This document shows positions 1-5,915 of a stretch of 7,623 nucleotides of DNA, one piece after another. The notes below the pieces were generated by a model. The model worked only from the letters and a program-made list of their open reading frames with translations. It ran no database searches and was not told the DNA's origin. The position numbers were made by a program, and so were the translations under genes. Every line of letters begins with the position of its first letter. Position 1 is the stretch's first letter. The stretch comes from Chryseobacterium gleum. GTDB taxonomy: Bacteria; Bacteroidota; Bacteroidia; Flavobacteriales_C; GCA-002722245. Location of the stretch: the NCBI GenBank assembly GCA_945903925.1, contig CAMDPJ010000110.1:1-7623 (forward strand). Reading direction: 5' to 3'.

Positions 1-1067
1 AACTCATCGATATCTAAACTATCACCAACACCTTCACCCACTTCACGATAAGTAATTTCGCGCAATCTTCCGATCTCATACATCAAATGAGGAATGTGTC
101 GCGACGTGCTGCAATACACTTTGTACACTCCAGTTTCAAACAAAAAAGCATCATCGGGTAAAGCATCAATCTCTTTTTGCAAAACATCAGCATCAGTTTC
201 AGAAGTAATATCTTTTGGCTTCTTGAATTTCAGCAATGAAGCAATAGCAACATTCTCATTCAGCGCCGAACCCAAAGCGTAAGTTTTAGCGCGCAAGAAT
301 GCAGACAACTGATCAACGTTTGAAAATATTTTTATTTCTTCTGGTGCAATTAAATTGCCTACACGCACCTGTATCATCTTGTTCGATTTATTCAAAATTT
401 CATGCGGCAAACGAGCAGTTCTTAACTTAGGATTAAGTAAACCCAACAAATGAAACATAAAAGAATTACTGCCATGAAAATAAACCGGAATTACAGGGAC
501 GTTAGCATTCTTCACCATCTTAACCACAGTACTGCTCCACTCCTTATCTCCCACTCCTTTTAACCCGCGCAAAGCAGAAACTTCTCCCGCAGGAAAAACA
601 CCCAAACAACATTGATTTTCTATATGTAATTTTCCTTGTTTCAATCCTCTGAAACTTGAGCGTGCAGCACTTTCTCCTTCGAAAGGATTTAAAGAGAAAA
701 TCATTTCTTTCATCGGCTCAACATGTTCTAAAAGAAAGTTGGCCATGAGTTTAAAATCTTTTCTTCTCGACATTAATATCTTCAATAAAATCAATCCATC
801 TACCACTCCAAAAGGATGATTGGAAACAGTAATGAACGGTCCCTCTGCAGGAATTTTCTCTAAATCTTCTTCATTCACAAAGTAGCGAATGTCTAATTCA
901 TTAAGAACCGCAGCAATAAAATCTTCGTTGTGCAAATAGTAGGTATCTCTATACACATCATTAATATCGGTAAGCTTCAGCAAACGCATCAACCACTTGT
1001 TGATGTTCTCAGGAAAATTTCCTGTTCCCATCGCTTTTCCTAACTGTTCCGCAGAAATTAATTCCAT
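1..1067 (-). CDS. Bifunctional PlsC-like / GNAT acyltransferase, OlsF-like (C-terminus cut off by window edge)
   Basis: The reverse-strand frame stays open for 355 codons from the ATG at 1067-1065 to the window edge, so the 3' end is missing. Residues about 70-240 form a PlsC-like lysophospholipid acyltransferase domain: SNHPFGVVDG at 82-91 supplies the catalytic His84 and Asp90, FPAGEVS at 158-164 corresponds to the FPEG acyl-acceptor motif, and VPVIPVYFHG at 190-199 is the late conserved strand. From about 310 the sequence (YEIGRLREITYREVGEG, then DIDE at the cut) resembles the start of the COG3176/OlsB-type N-acyltransferase domain. In known OlsF proteins the N-terminal domain does O-acylation and the C-terminal domain N-acylation, giving ornithine or glycine lipids. 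Acting at the inner face of the cytoplasmic membrane is an inference. His and Asp are separated by five residues, not the four usual in PlsC. The acceptor amino acid cannot be read from the sequence. It is divergent from mgtE. Confidence 0.85.
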   Translation of the reverse strand, partial: MELISAEQLGKAMGTGNFPENINKWLMRLLKLTDINDVYRDTYYLHNEDFIAAVLNELDIRYFVNEEDLEKIPAEGPFITVSNHPFGVVDGLILLKILMSRRKDFKLMANFLLEHVEPMKEMIFSLNPFEGESAARSSFRGLKQGKLHIENQCCLGVFPAGEVSALRGLKGVGDKEWSSTVVKMVKNANVPVIPVYFHGSNSFMFHLLGLLNPKLRTARLPHEILNKSNKMIQVRVGNLIAPEEIKIFSNVDQLSAFLRAKTYALGSALNENVAIASLLKFKKPKDITSETDADVLQKEIDALPDDAFLFETGVYKVYCSTSRHIPHLMYEIGRLREITYREVGEGVGDSLDIDE

Positions 1068-1083
1068 ACCTTTTTGTTTGAAC

Positions 1084-1091
1084 TAAATTTA
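1084..1091 (-). promoter_or_regulatory. Possible -7 box of the acyltransferase gene
   Basis: On the minus strand TAAATTTA matches seven of the eight positions of the Bacteroidota -7 box TAnnTTTG and lies 16 nt before the ATG. No good -33 TTTG stands at the usual distance of about 19 nt. A 12-nt palindrome, ACAACAAGTTGT, at 1094-1105 lies just upstream and could be an operator. Both calls are weak because the region is AT-rich. Confidence 0.3.
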
Positions 1092-1187
1092 CTACAACAA
1101 GTTGTGTTTTATGTTAGCGCAAAAACAACTTTAGGTTAAGGAAGATGAAGGAATTGTTAAGAAGGAACTTTTTGAAGAAATTACTTC

Positions 1188-1267
1188 TGTAGGGGCGAAA
1201 TGCTTTCGCCCGTGAAATAGAAAAATTTAAAAATATTTTAGCGGGCGAGCGGCAGCTCACCCCTACA
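1188..1267. repeat. 80-bp inverted-repeat intergenic element made of two palindromic units
   Basis: The element begins TGTAGGGG and ends CCCCTACA. Arms 1188-1212 and 1242-1267 are imperfect inverted copies (five or six substitutions and one indel) separated by a 29-bp AT-rich spacer. Each arm is itself a hairpin. The left one has a perfect 8-bp stem, GGGCGAAA (1193-1200) with TTTCGCCC (1204-1211), around a TGC loop. The right one pairs GGGCGAGC (1243-1250) with GCTCACCC (1255-1262), with one mismatch. The G+C-rich arms stand out from the surrounding DNA. There is no room for a protein and no clear target-site duplication. It resembles REP/BIME- or MITE-like intergenic repeats. Copy number elsewhere cannot be seen here. 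Confidence 0.8.
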
Positions 1268-1301
1268 AACGCACTAACTTAAAAAGAACGAAATCCTTTT
1301 A

Positions 1302-1309
1302 TATCTTTG
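1302..1309 (+). promoter_or_regulatory. -7 box of mgtE, abutting the start codon
   Basis: TATCTTTG matches TAnnTTTG at all positions and ends only 4 nt before the mgtE ATG. With the usual distance from this box to the transcription start, the mRNA would begin at or next to the AUG, so it is probably leaderless. No clear -33 TTTG is visible; the region around 1273-1282 is only weakly similar. Confidence 0.6.
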
Positions 1310-1313
1310 CCCC

Positions 1314-2657
1314 ATGCATTTCGAAATCAACGAACAATACATTAAAGACTTAAAGCTGGCTTTAGAAGAAGAGTCGGCATTGAAAGTTAATGAGTTGATT
1401 GAAGATATTCACCCCGCCGATATTGCTGAAATCACCAAGCGACTTTCCTTAGAAGAAATCAAAATGTTTTTTGATGTGGTGCCTGGTGAATTGATTTCTG
1501 AAACGATTGCTGAACTTTGGGAAGAAGACCGTGAGGGCTTATTGAACAGCTTAACGCCTGAACAAATTGCGAAGAAAGCCATTGATTATATGGAATCGGA
1601 TGATGCTGCCGATTTGATTATGGAGTTGCCTCGCGAGAAGAGAGAAAAAGTGGTGATGTTGATTGATGATGTAAAAAAAGCAAGCAATATTGTTGATCTT
1701 TTAAATTATCCCGAAGACTCTGCTGGTGGTTTGATGGCGAAGGAGTTGTTTAAGGTTGATATTAATTGGGATGTTTTAGAATGTGTGAAAGAATTGCGCA
1801 AACAAGCAGAATATATTGAAACCATTCACACGGTTTACGTGGTAGATGCAGACAACAAGTTGATTGGTACCGTTTCTTTAAAAAGTTTAATTCTTACTTC
1901 ATCGAATACCAAAATTGAAGATGTAGTAAATAGAGATGTTATTTGTGTGAAAGCTTACACAGAGAGCTCCGACGTGGCTCAAATCATGGAAAAATACGAT
2001 TTGGTGGTTTTGCCTGTTGTAGATGATTTGAATCGCTTAAAAGGAAGAATTACGATTGACGACGTGGTTGACGTAATTAAAGAAGAGGCAGAGAAAGATT
2101 ATCAATTGGCATCGGGTTTAAGTGATACGGTAGAGGCACACGATAGTATGTGGACGGTTACCAAAGCACGTTTGCCTTGGTTGTTGGTGGGTATGATAGG
2201 TGGAATTGGTAGCGCAAAAGTGTTAGGCATATTTGATATATCGCAACATCCTGAAATGGCAGTTTTTATTCCGCTAATCGCCGCGATGGGTGGAAATGTG
2301 GGTGTTCAATCTTCGGCAATTGTAGTGCAAGGAATTGCCAATAATTCATTGAAGGGTCCGATTGCAGATAGATTGGTTAAAGAAACGGGTGTTGCATTAA
2401 TTAATGGATTGGCTTGTTCTTTAATTCTCTTCGGATTGAATTTATTGCTAGGTGTTTCTTTGATGGTTTGCATTACTGTTAGTATCGCCTTGTTGAGTGT
2501 GATTATCTTTGCCGCAATTTTCGGCACTTATTTCCCTTTGCTGCTTAATCGTTTTAATGTTAATCCGGCACTTGCCACGGGTCCGTTCGTTACCACCACA
2601 AATGATATCTTTGGATTGTTCTTGTATTTTACGATTGGCAATATGATGATGGGGTGA
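1314..2657 (+). CDS. mgtE: Magnesium transporter MgtE
   Basis: This is a complete 447-residue MgtE, close to the usual family length of about 450. It is a homodimeric inner-membrane Mg2+ channel that closes when cytosolic Mg2+ is high. Residues about 1-130 are the acidic helical N domain (DIHPADIAEI, MESDDAADLIMELP). NYPEDSAGGLMA at 131-142 opens a pair of CBS domains reaching about residue 260. The acidic linker (DDVVDVIKEEAEKDY, 249-263) matches the plug-helix region that binds regulatory Mg2+ in the Thermus structure. PWLLVGMIGG at 288-297 starts the five-helix membrane domain, with the family motif AAMGGNVGVQSSAIVVQGIA at 323-342. Asp431 in TTTND corresponds to the pore Asp432 of Thermus MgtE. 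The start at 1314 fits the family N-terminus and lies directly after a -7 box. No M-box riboswitch could fit before it. It appears monocistronic. Confidence 0.97.
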   Translation: MHFEINEQYIKDLKLALEEESALKVNELIEDIHPADIAEITKRLSLEEIKMFFDVVPGELISETIAELWEEDREGLLNSLTPEQIAKKAIDYMESDDAADLIMELPREKREKVVMLIDDVKKASNIVDLLNYPEDSAGGLMAKELFKVDINWDVLECVKELRKQAEYIETIHTVYVVDADNKLIGTVSLKSLILTSSNTKIEDVVNRDVICVKAYTESSDVAQIMEKYDLVVLPVVDDLNRLKGRITIDDVVDVIKEEAEKDYQLASGLSDTVEAHDSMWTVTKARLPWLLVGMIGGIGSAKVLGIFDISQHPEMAVFIPLIAAMGGNVGVQSSAIVVQGIANNSLKGPIADRLVKETGVALINGLACSLILFGLNLLLGVSLMVCITVSIALLSVIIFAAIFGTYFPLLLNRFNVNPALATGPFVTTTNDIFGLFLYFTIGNMMMG

Positions 2658-2686
2658 TGAATGTTTCATTCTAAATCAATAGTATT

Positions 2687-2699
2687 TTTCGTCACGAAA
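2687..2699. repeat. Small perfect palindrome downstream of mgtE
   Basis: TTTCGTCACGAAA is a 13-nt perfect palindrome around a central C, 30 nt after the mgtE stop. It has no following T-run, so it is a poor terminator by itself; it could be an RNA 3'-end stabiliser or chance. Confidence 0.25.
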
Positions 2700-2743
2700 T
2701 CATTTTCGAGTTCAATTTTTTTTGCTGATTGCAAGACATAAGT

Positions 2744-2769
2744 AATTTTTTGTTTCCAGAAAATTTTTT
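2744..2769 (+). terminator. Weak terminator-like hairpin after mgtE
   Basis: AATTTTTTG (2744-2752) can pair with CAGAAAATT (2757-2765) over 9 bp including one G-T wobble, with a TTTC loop and four further T residues to 2769. The shape is that of an intrinsic terminator about 85 nt after the mgtE stop. The stem is almost all A-T, so its strength is doubtful. Confidence 0.35.
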
Positions 2770-2801
2770 AGTTTGAAGAAATAATCACCTAAATAAGGTT
2801 A

Positions 2802-2966
2802 ATGGACATTTGTGCTGTTCCATTCTTCAGCGCCTCGTCAACGTTTGATTTTATGCAAGAAACATCAAGTTTTGATTTCCAAGCTAACAATATCGCAAAA
2901 GCAAAAGCGCGATCTGCGAAAAAAATATTAAGAGTCAGTGTGGAAGTGAGAGAACAGCAATTGTAA
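2802..2966 (+). CDS. Doubtful small ORF, 54 aa, no recognised family
   Basis: An ATG-started 54-codon frame ends in TAA 68 nt before dxs. The predicted peptide starts MDICAVPFFSAS and has a basic middle (AKAKARSAKK) and a short strand-like end (ILRVSVEV). A second in-frame ATG occurs at codon 18. There is no signal peptide, no membrane segment and no recognised motif. No full TAnnTTTG box lies immediately upstream; the near match TTAGTTTG around 2769-2776 fails at the second position. The opposite strand is also open here for more than 60 codons but lacks an ATG, so openness alone is weak evidence. It may be a real microprotein, a decayed gene fragment or chance. I lean towards chance or relic. 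Confidence 0.18.
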   Translation: MDICAVPFFSASSTFDFMQETSSFDFQANNIAKAKARSAKKILRVSVEVREQQL

Positions 2967-2983
2967 AGTACTTGTCTAAATTA

Positions 2984-3014
2984 TTTGACTTCCCCCCGTT
3001 TTATACTATTTTTG
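2984..3014 (+). promoter_or_regulatory. dxs promoter (-33 TTTG and -7 TATTTTTG)
   Basis: TTTG at 2984-2987 and TATTTTTG at 3007-3014 are separated by 19 bp, a full match to the Bacteroidota housekeeping promoter (TTTG, about 19 bp, TAnnTTTG). The dxs ATG follows 20 nt later, so the leader is predicted at roughly 10-16 nt, without a Shine-Dalgarno sequence. This is the best-formed promoter in the window. Confidence 0.75.
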
Positions 3015-3034
3015 CAATATAACTTGGCGCACAC

Positions 3035-4966
3035 ATGGAATTTAAAGCGGGAGAATTACTAAATAATATTCAGTTTCCTCAAGACCTTAGGGCCTTGAAG
3101 GAATCTCAACTGTCTCAGGTGAGCGATGAATTGCGGCAGTTTATTATTGATGTGGTTTCGGTAAAAGGCGGCCACTTTGGTGCCAGCTTAGGAACAGTGG
3201 AGCTGAGCGTGGCGCTTCACTATGTTTTTAATACACCTTACGATAGAATTGTTTGGGATGTGGGGCATCAGGCTTATGGTCACAAGATTTTAACAGGAAG
3301 AAAAGACGTTTTTCATACCAATAGAAAATACAAAGGAATTAGTGGTTTTCCCAAGCGTAGCGAAAGTGAATACGATACTTTTGGTGTGGGGCATTCTTCT
3401 ACTTCTATCTCTGCTGCACTAGGCATGGCGGTGGGTTCTCATTATTTGAAAGATGAAAACCGCCAACACATTGCCGTAATTGGTGATGGTGCTTTAACCG
3501 GCGGTATGGCTTTCGAAGCCTTGAATCACGGGGGTGTTGCCAACTCTAATTTGTTGGTGATATTGAACGATAATTGTATGTCTATCGACCCTAACGTTGG
3601 GGCTTTGAAAGAGTACTTAACTAAAATCACCACTTCGCATACTTACAACAAGGTGAAAGATGATGTTTGGCATTTGTTGGGGAAAATCAGCAAGTTCGGA
3701 CCGAACGCACAGGCTATCGCTCAAAAAATTGAGAATGGCATTAAATCTACACTTTTAGCAAAAAGCAATTATTTCGAATCTTTAAACTTTAGATATTTCG
3801 GTCCGGTTGACGGGCATGATGTTAAGTATTTGGCTAAAGTCTTAAAAGACTTGAAAGATATACCTGGTCCGAAAATTTTGCATGTTCTCACCAAAAAAGG
3901 GAAAGGCTTCGTGCATGCAGAATTTGGTGATCAAACTACTTGGCATGCGCCAGGCTTGTTCAATAAAGAAACAGGAGAAATTATCAAGATAACTCCTCCA
4001 ACACCTCAGGCACCTAAATACCAAGATGTATTTGGCCACACCATTGTGGAGTTGGCAGAGAAGAATGAAAAAATAGTTGGCGTCACTCCTGCCATGCCTT
4101 CGGGAAGTTCATTGAATATTATGATGAGCGCTATGCCCGATAGAGCTTATGATGTGGGTATTGCCGAGCAGCACGCAGTTACCTTTTCGGCTGGTTTAGC
4201 AACTGAAGGATTGGTGCCTTTTTGTAATATTTATTCGTCATTTATGCAGCGTGCTTATGATCAAGTGGTGCACGATGTTGCCTTACAAAAATTACAAGTT
4301 GTATTTTGTTTAGATAGAGCCGGCTTTGCTGGTGCCGATGGCGCTACACATCACGGAGCTTTCGATCTTGCTTACATGCGTTGTATTCCAAACATGGTGG
4401 TTTCTTCGCCCATGAACGAATCGGAATTGAGAAACTTAATGTACACTGCGCAATTGCCTGGTGGTGGACCGTTCTCGATTCGCTATCCACGTGGTGAAGG
4501 TGTTATGATTGAGTGGAAAACACCCCTGAAAGAAATCAAGATTGGCACAGGCAGAAAGATGATTCATGGCGATGATGTGGCTATTTTAACTATCGGTCCG
4601 GTGGGTAATTTTGCTACTGAAGCTTGTGCTAAATTAGAAGCCGATAAAATATCTGCAGCGCATTACGATATGCGTTTTGCAAAACCAATTGACGAGCTAT
4701 TGTTGCACGAAGTGTTTGGCAAATTCAAAACAGTAGTAACTGTTGAAGACGGTACTTTGTTGGGTGGCATGGGTTCTGCGGTTTTAGAATTTATGAGCGA
4801 TCATGGTTACCAAGCACAAGTTGTTCGATTGGGTATTCCCGATAGATTTGTAGATCATGGGAGTCAGCAAGAATTGTATAAAGAATGTTCTTTCGATGTG
4901 CAAAGCATTTACGAAACAGCAAAAAAAATTGCTCAGAAAGTGAACAACAAAAAGCTTGCCGGCTAA
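3035..4966 (+). CDS. dxs: 1-deoxy-D-xylulose-5-phosphate synthase
   Basis: Complete, 643 residues (family about 620-650). This cytoplasmic, thiamine-diphosphate-dependent dimer condenses pyruvate with glyceraldehyde 3-phosphate to DXP and CO2, the first step of MEP isoprenoid synthesis and a branch point to pyridoxal phosphate and thiamine. GGHFGASLG (45-53) carries the catalytic His47. GDGALTGG (150-157) with NDN (178-180) is the GDG-N thiamine-diphosphate/Mg2+ motif. GHSSTS is at 119-124. The pyrimidine domain holds AEQHAVTF (377-384) with the activating Glu378; Arg406 (QRAYDQ), Asp427 (DRAG), His439 (ATHHG) and Arg486 (YPRGEG) match E. coli Arg398, Asp427, His431 and Arg478. The C-terminal transketolase domain spans roughly 510-635. 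No key residue is missing. The start fits the promoter and the family N-terminus. The beta-barrel gene begins directly after the stop codon, implying co-transcription. Confidence 0.98.
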   Translation: MEFKAGELLNNIQFPQDLRALKESQLSQVSDELRQFIIDVVSVKGGHFGASLGTVELSVALHYVFNTPYDRIVWDVGHQAYGHKILTGRKDVFHTNRKYKGISGFPKRSESEYDTFGVGHSSTSISAALGMAVGSHYLKDENRQHIAVIGDGALTGGMAFEALNHGGVANSNLLVILNDNCMSIDPNVGALKEYLTKITTSHTYNKVKDDVWHLLGKISKFGPNAQAIAQKIENGIKSTLLAKSNYFESLNFRYFGPVDGHDVKYLAKVLKDLKDIPGPKILHVLTKKGKGFVHAEFGDQTTWHAPGLFNKETGEIIKITPPTPQAPKYQDVFGHTIVELAEKNEKIVGVTPAMPSGSSLNIMMSAMPDRAYDVGIAEQHAVTFSAGLATEGLVPFCNIYSSFMQRAYDQVVHDVALQKLQVVFCLDRAGFAGADGATHHGAFDLAYMRCIPNMVVSSPMNESELRNLMYTAQLPGGGPFSIRYPRGEGVMIEWKTPLKEIKIGTGRKMIHGDDVAILTIGPVGNFATEACAKLEADKISAAHYDMRFAKPIDELLLHEVFGKFKTVVTVEDGTLLGGMGSAVLEFMSDHGYQAQVVRLGIPDRFVDHGSQQELYKECSFDVQSIYETAKKIAQKVNNKKLAG

Positions 4967-5644
4967 ATGAAGAAAATCTTAGTTATAGTTTTCACTATTT
5001 TTTCTGTGCTGATTTTTGCGCAAAGCAACGAACCAAGCTCACAAATAAAAAAGCGCAAACACAAACTACTGAGTGAAGATGCAATTGTGTTGGATATCAC
5101 TTCAAACATGTGGAGAAATACACCTCAGGGCATTGTTCAACATCCTTTAAAATCATTAGGCTTTAATCTCTCTTTTTTCTTCGACAGACCTTTAGGATAT
5201 AGTCCGTTTGCCTTAGCAATCGGTGTAAGTTATGCAGTAGAACACGTTCAGAACAATGGAGTGTTTGTGTATTCCAACAACTTCAACACTACTTCTATCG
5301 CTCCTTTGCAAGTTCCTTTTGCATCTAATCGCTTTACCAGTGAATGGTTCGACATTCCTTTAGAGCTGCGTTTAAGAACAAAGAAAAAAGGTCCATTTCG
5401 TTTATATATTGGAGCGAAAGCTGGGGTCAATATCACCAATTACCATCAGTTTATCGACCATGATACCAAAATCAGAGATTATAAAATAAGAAACTTGAAT
5501 GTTTACCGTTATGGAGTTTATGCGCGTATTGGTTACGCCATGTTTAACATCTACAGCTATTACTCGCTGAGTAATATGTTTGAGAGAGGCAATGGCCCTC
5601 AGTTGGCGCCGATTTCTGTGGGAGTTTCTTTCTTGTTGAGGTAG
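4967..5644 (+). CDS. Small outer-membrane beta-barrel protein, PorT-family-like
   Basis: A complete 225-residue exported protein. MKK followed by a hydrophobic stretch (4-17) and FAQS fits a Sec signal peptide cut near residue 18-19, with the mature protein starting at Gln19 or Ser20. The rest alternates short amphipathic strands rich in aromatic residues: GFNLSFFFD (65-73), FALAIGVSYAV (81-91), DIPLELRLRT (129-138), FRLYIGAKAGV (144-154), YGVYARIGYAMFNIYSYYSL (182-201), and a final strand ISVGVSFLLR. This is the pattern of an 8- to 10-stranded outer-membrane barrel; the IPLELR motif recalls Bacteroidota PorT/OMP_b-brl proteins. PorT proper is a type IX secretion component, but this protein could equally be an unrelated small barrel. 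Its ATG directly abuts the dxs TAA, so translational coupling with dxs is likely. Confidence 0.75.
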   Translation: MKKILVIVFTIFSVLIFAQSNEPSSQIKKRKHKLLSEDAIVLDITSNMWRNTPQGIVQHPLKSLGFNLSFFFDRPLGYSPFALAIGVSYAVEHVQNNGVFVYSNNFNTTSIAPLQVPFASNRFTSEWFDIPLELRLRTKKKGPFRLYIGAKAGVNITNYHQFIDHDTKIRDYKIRNLNVYRYGVYARIGYAMFNIYSYYSLSNMFERGNGPQLAPISVGVSFLLR

Positions 5645-5669
5645 AATTCTTTTCTCCTGTTTTTTCTTA

Positions 5670-5889
5670 CACCCAGTTCGTCATTGCGAGATTTTTGTAC
5701 CCAAAAATGAAGCAATCTTATTTTCCGCTTAGGACAATAGTTCCTTCGTACCTCAGGATGACAACCACAGTAAGCACGAGCTTAGTATGTCATCCTGAGG
5801 CACGAAGGAACTATTGTGTAGGCATAGTATTTTATTGATGAGATTGCTTCATTTTTGGGTACAAAAATCTCGCAATGACGAACTAGGTG
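5670..5889. repeat. 220-bp nested inverted repeat filling the convergent gap
   Basis: Outer arms 5676-5718 and 5841-5883 are perfect 43-nt inverted copies; the match extends to 5670 and 5889 with one mismatch. The arms run from GTTCGTCATTGCGAG to AATGAAGCAATCT. Each arm also folds on itself: in the left arm ATTTTTG (5691-5697) pairs with CAAAAAT (5702-5708), and ATTGC (5683-5687) with GCAAT (5712-5716). A second inverted pair lies inside (5734-5817). Read from either strand the RNA would make one very long hairpin between the stops of the beta-barrel gene and pdxA. The GTCATTGCGAG...GAAGCAATCT motif is familiar from dispersed intergenic repeats in many bacteria. No transposase gene and no obvious flanking duplication are seen. 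Confidence 0.9.
5734..5817. repeat. Inner inverted repeat nested in the 220-bp element
   Basis: Arms 5734-5762 and 5789-5817 are 29-nt inverted copies with a single mismatch, carrying GTCATCCTGAG and GAAGGAACTATTG. The 26-nt centre has a further 5-bp stem, TAAGC (5771-5775) with GCTTA (5780-5784). The sequence differs from the outer arms, and the junctions are unequal (15 nt on the left, 23 nt on the right). This suggests a second repeat family inserted into, or fused with, the first. Confidence 0.85.
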
Positions 5890-5915
5890 AATGATCATAT
5901 GTAGTGGAATTATTC

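Larger units (their letters stand above)
2658..3034. other. 377-bp gap between mgtE and dxs
   Basis: The gap holds the small palindrome at 2687, the weak hairpin at 2744-2769, one doubtful 54-codon ORF at 2802-2966 and the dxs promoter at 2984-3014. No tRNA-like or riboswitch-like fold was recognised. The stretch 2670-2790 is strongly AT-rich and otherwise featureless. Confidence 0.7.

Noticed and set aside
94..282. 62-codon plus-strand open frame inside the acyltransferase gene
   Set aside because: It runs antisense to an unbroken, motif-bearing minus-strand gene and its peptide shows no family features.
1068..1313. Mg2+-sensing riboswitch upstream of mgtE
   Set aside because: The -7 box is 4 nt from the start codon, so the message has no leader; the hairpins at 1188-1267 belong to an inverted-repeat element upstream of the promoter.
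2306..2669. Two minus-strand open frames over the 3' end of mgtE
   Set aside because: They are antisense to the conserved MgtE membrane domain; the peptides are low in plausible motifs and lack promoters.
3842..4039. Minus-strand open frame within dxs
   Set aside because: It lies opposite intact dxs coding sequence and looks like a by-product of codon composition.
4885..5076. Plus-strand frame bridging the dxs/barrel junction
   Set aside because: It overlaps both real genes out of frame; the peptide has no signal or domain, whereas the barrel frame has a clean signal peptide.
5248..5439. Minus-strand open frame inside the barrel gene
   Set aside because: It is antisense to a coherent exported beta-barrel protein and has no support of its own.
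5649..5668. T-rich run after the barrel gene as an intrinsic terminator
   Set aside because: No stem-loop precedes the T-rich stretch; the only strong hairpin lies after it.
5676..5883. CRISPR-like repeats or a complete insertion sequence
   Set aside because: The repeats are inverted rather than regularly spaced direct copies, there are no spacers, and no transposase or cas gene is present.
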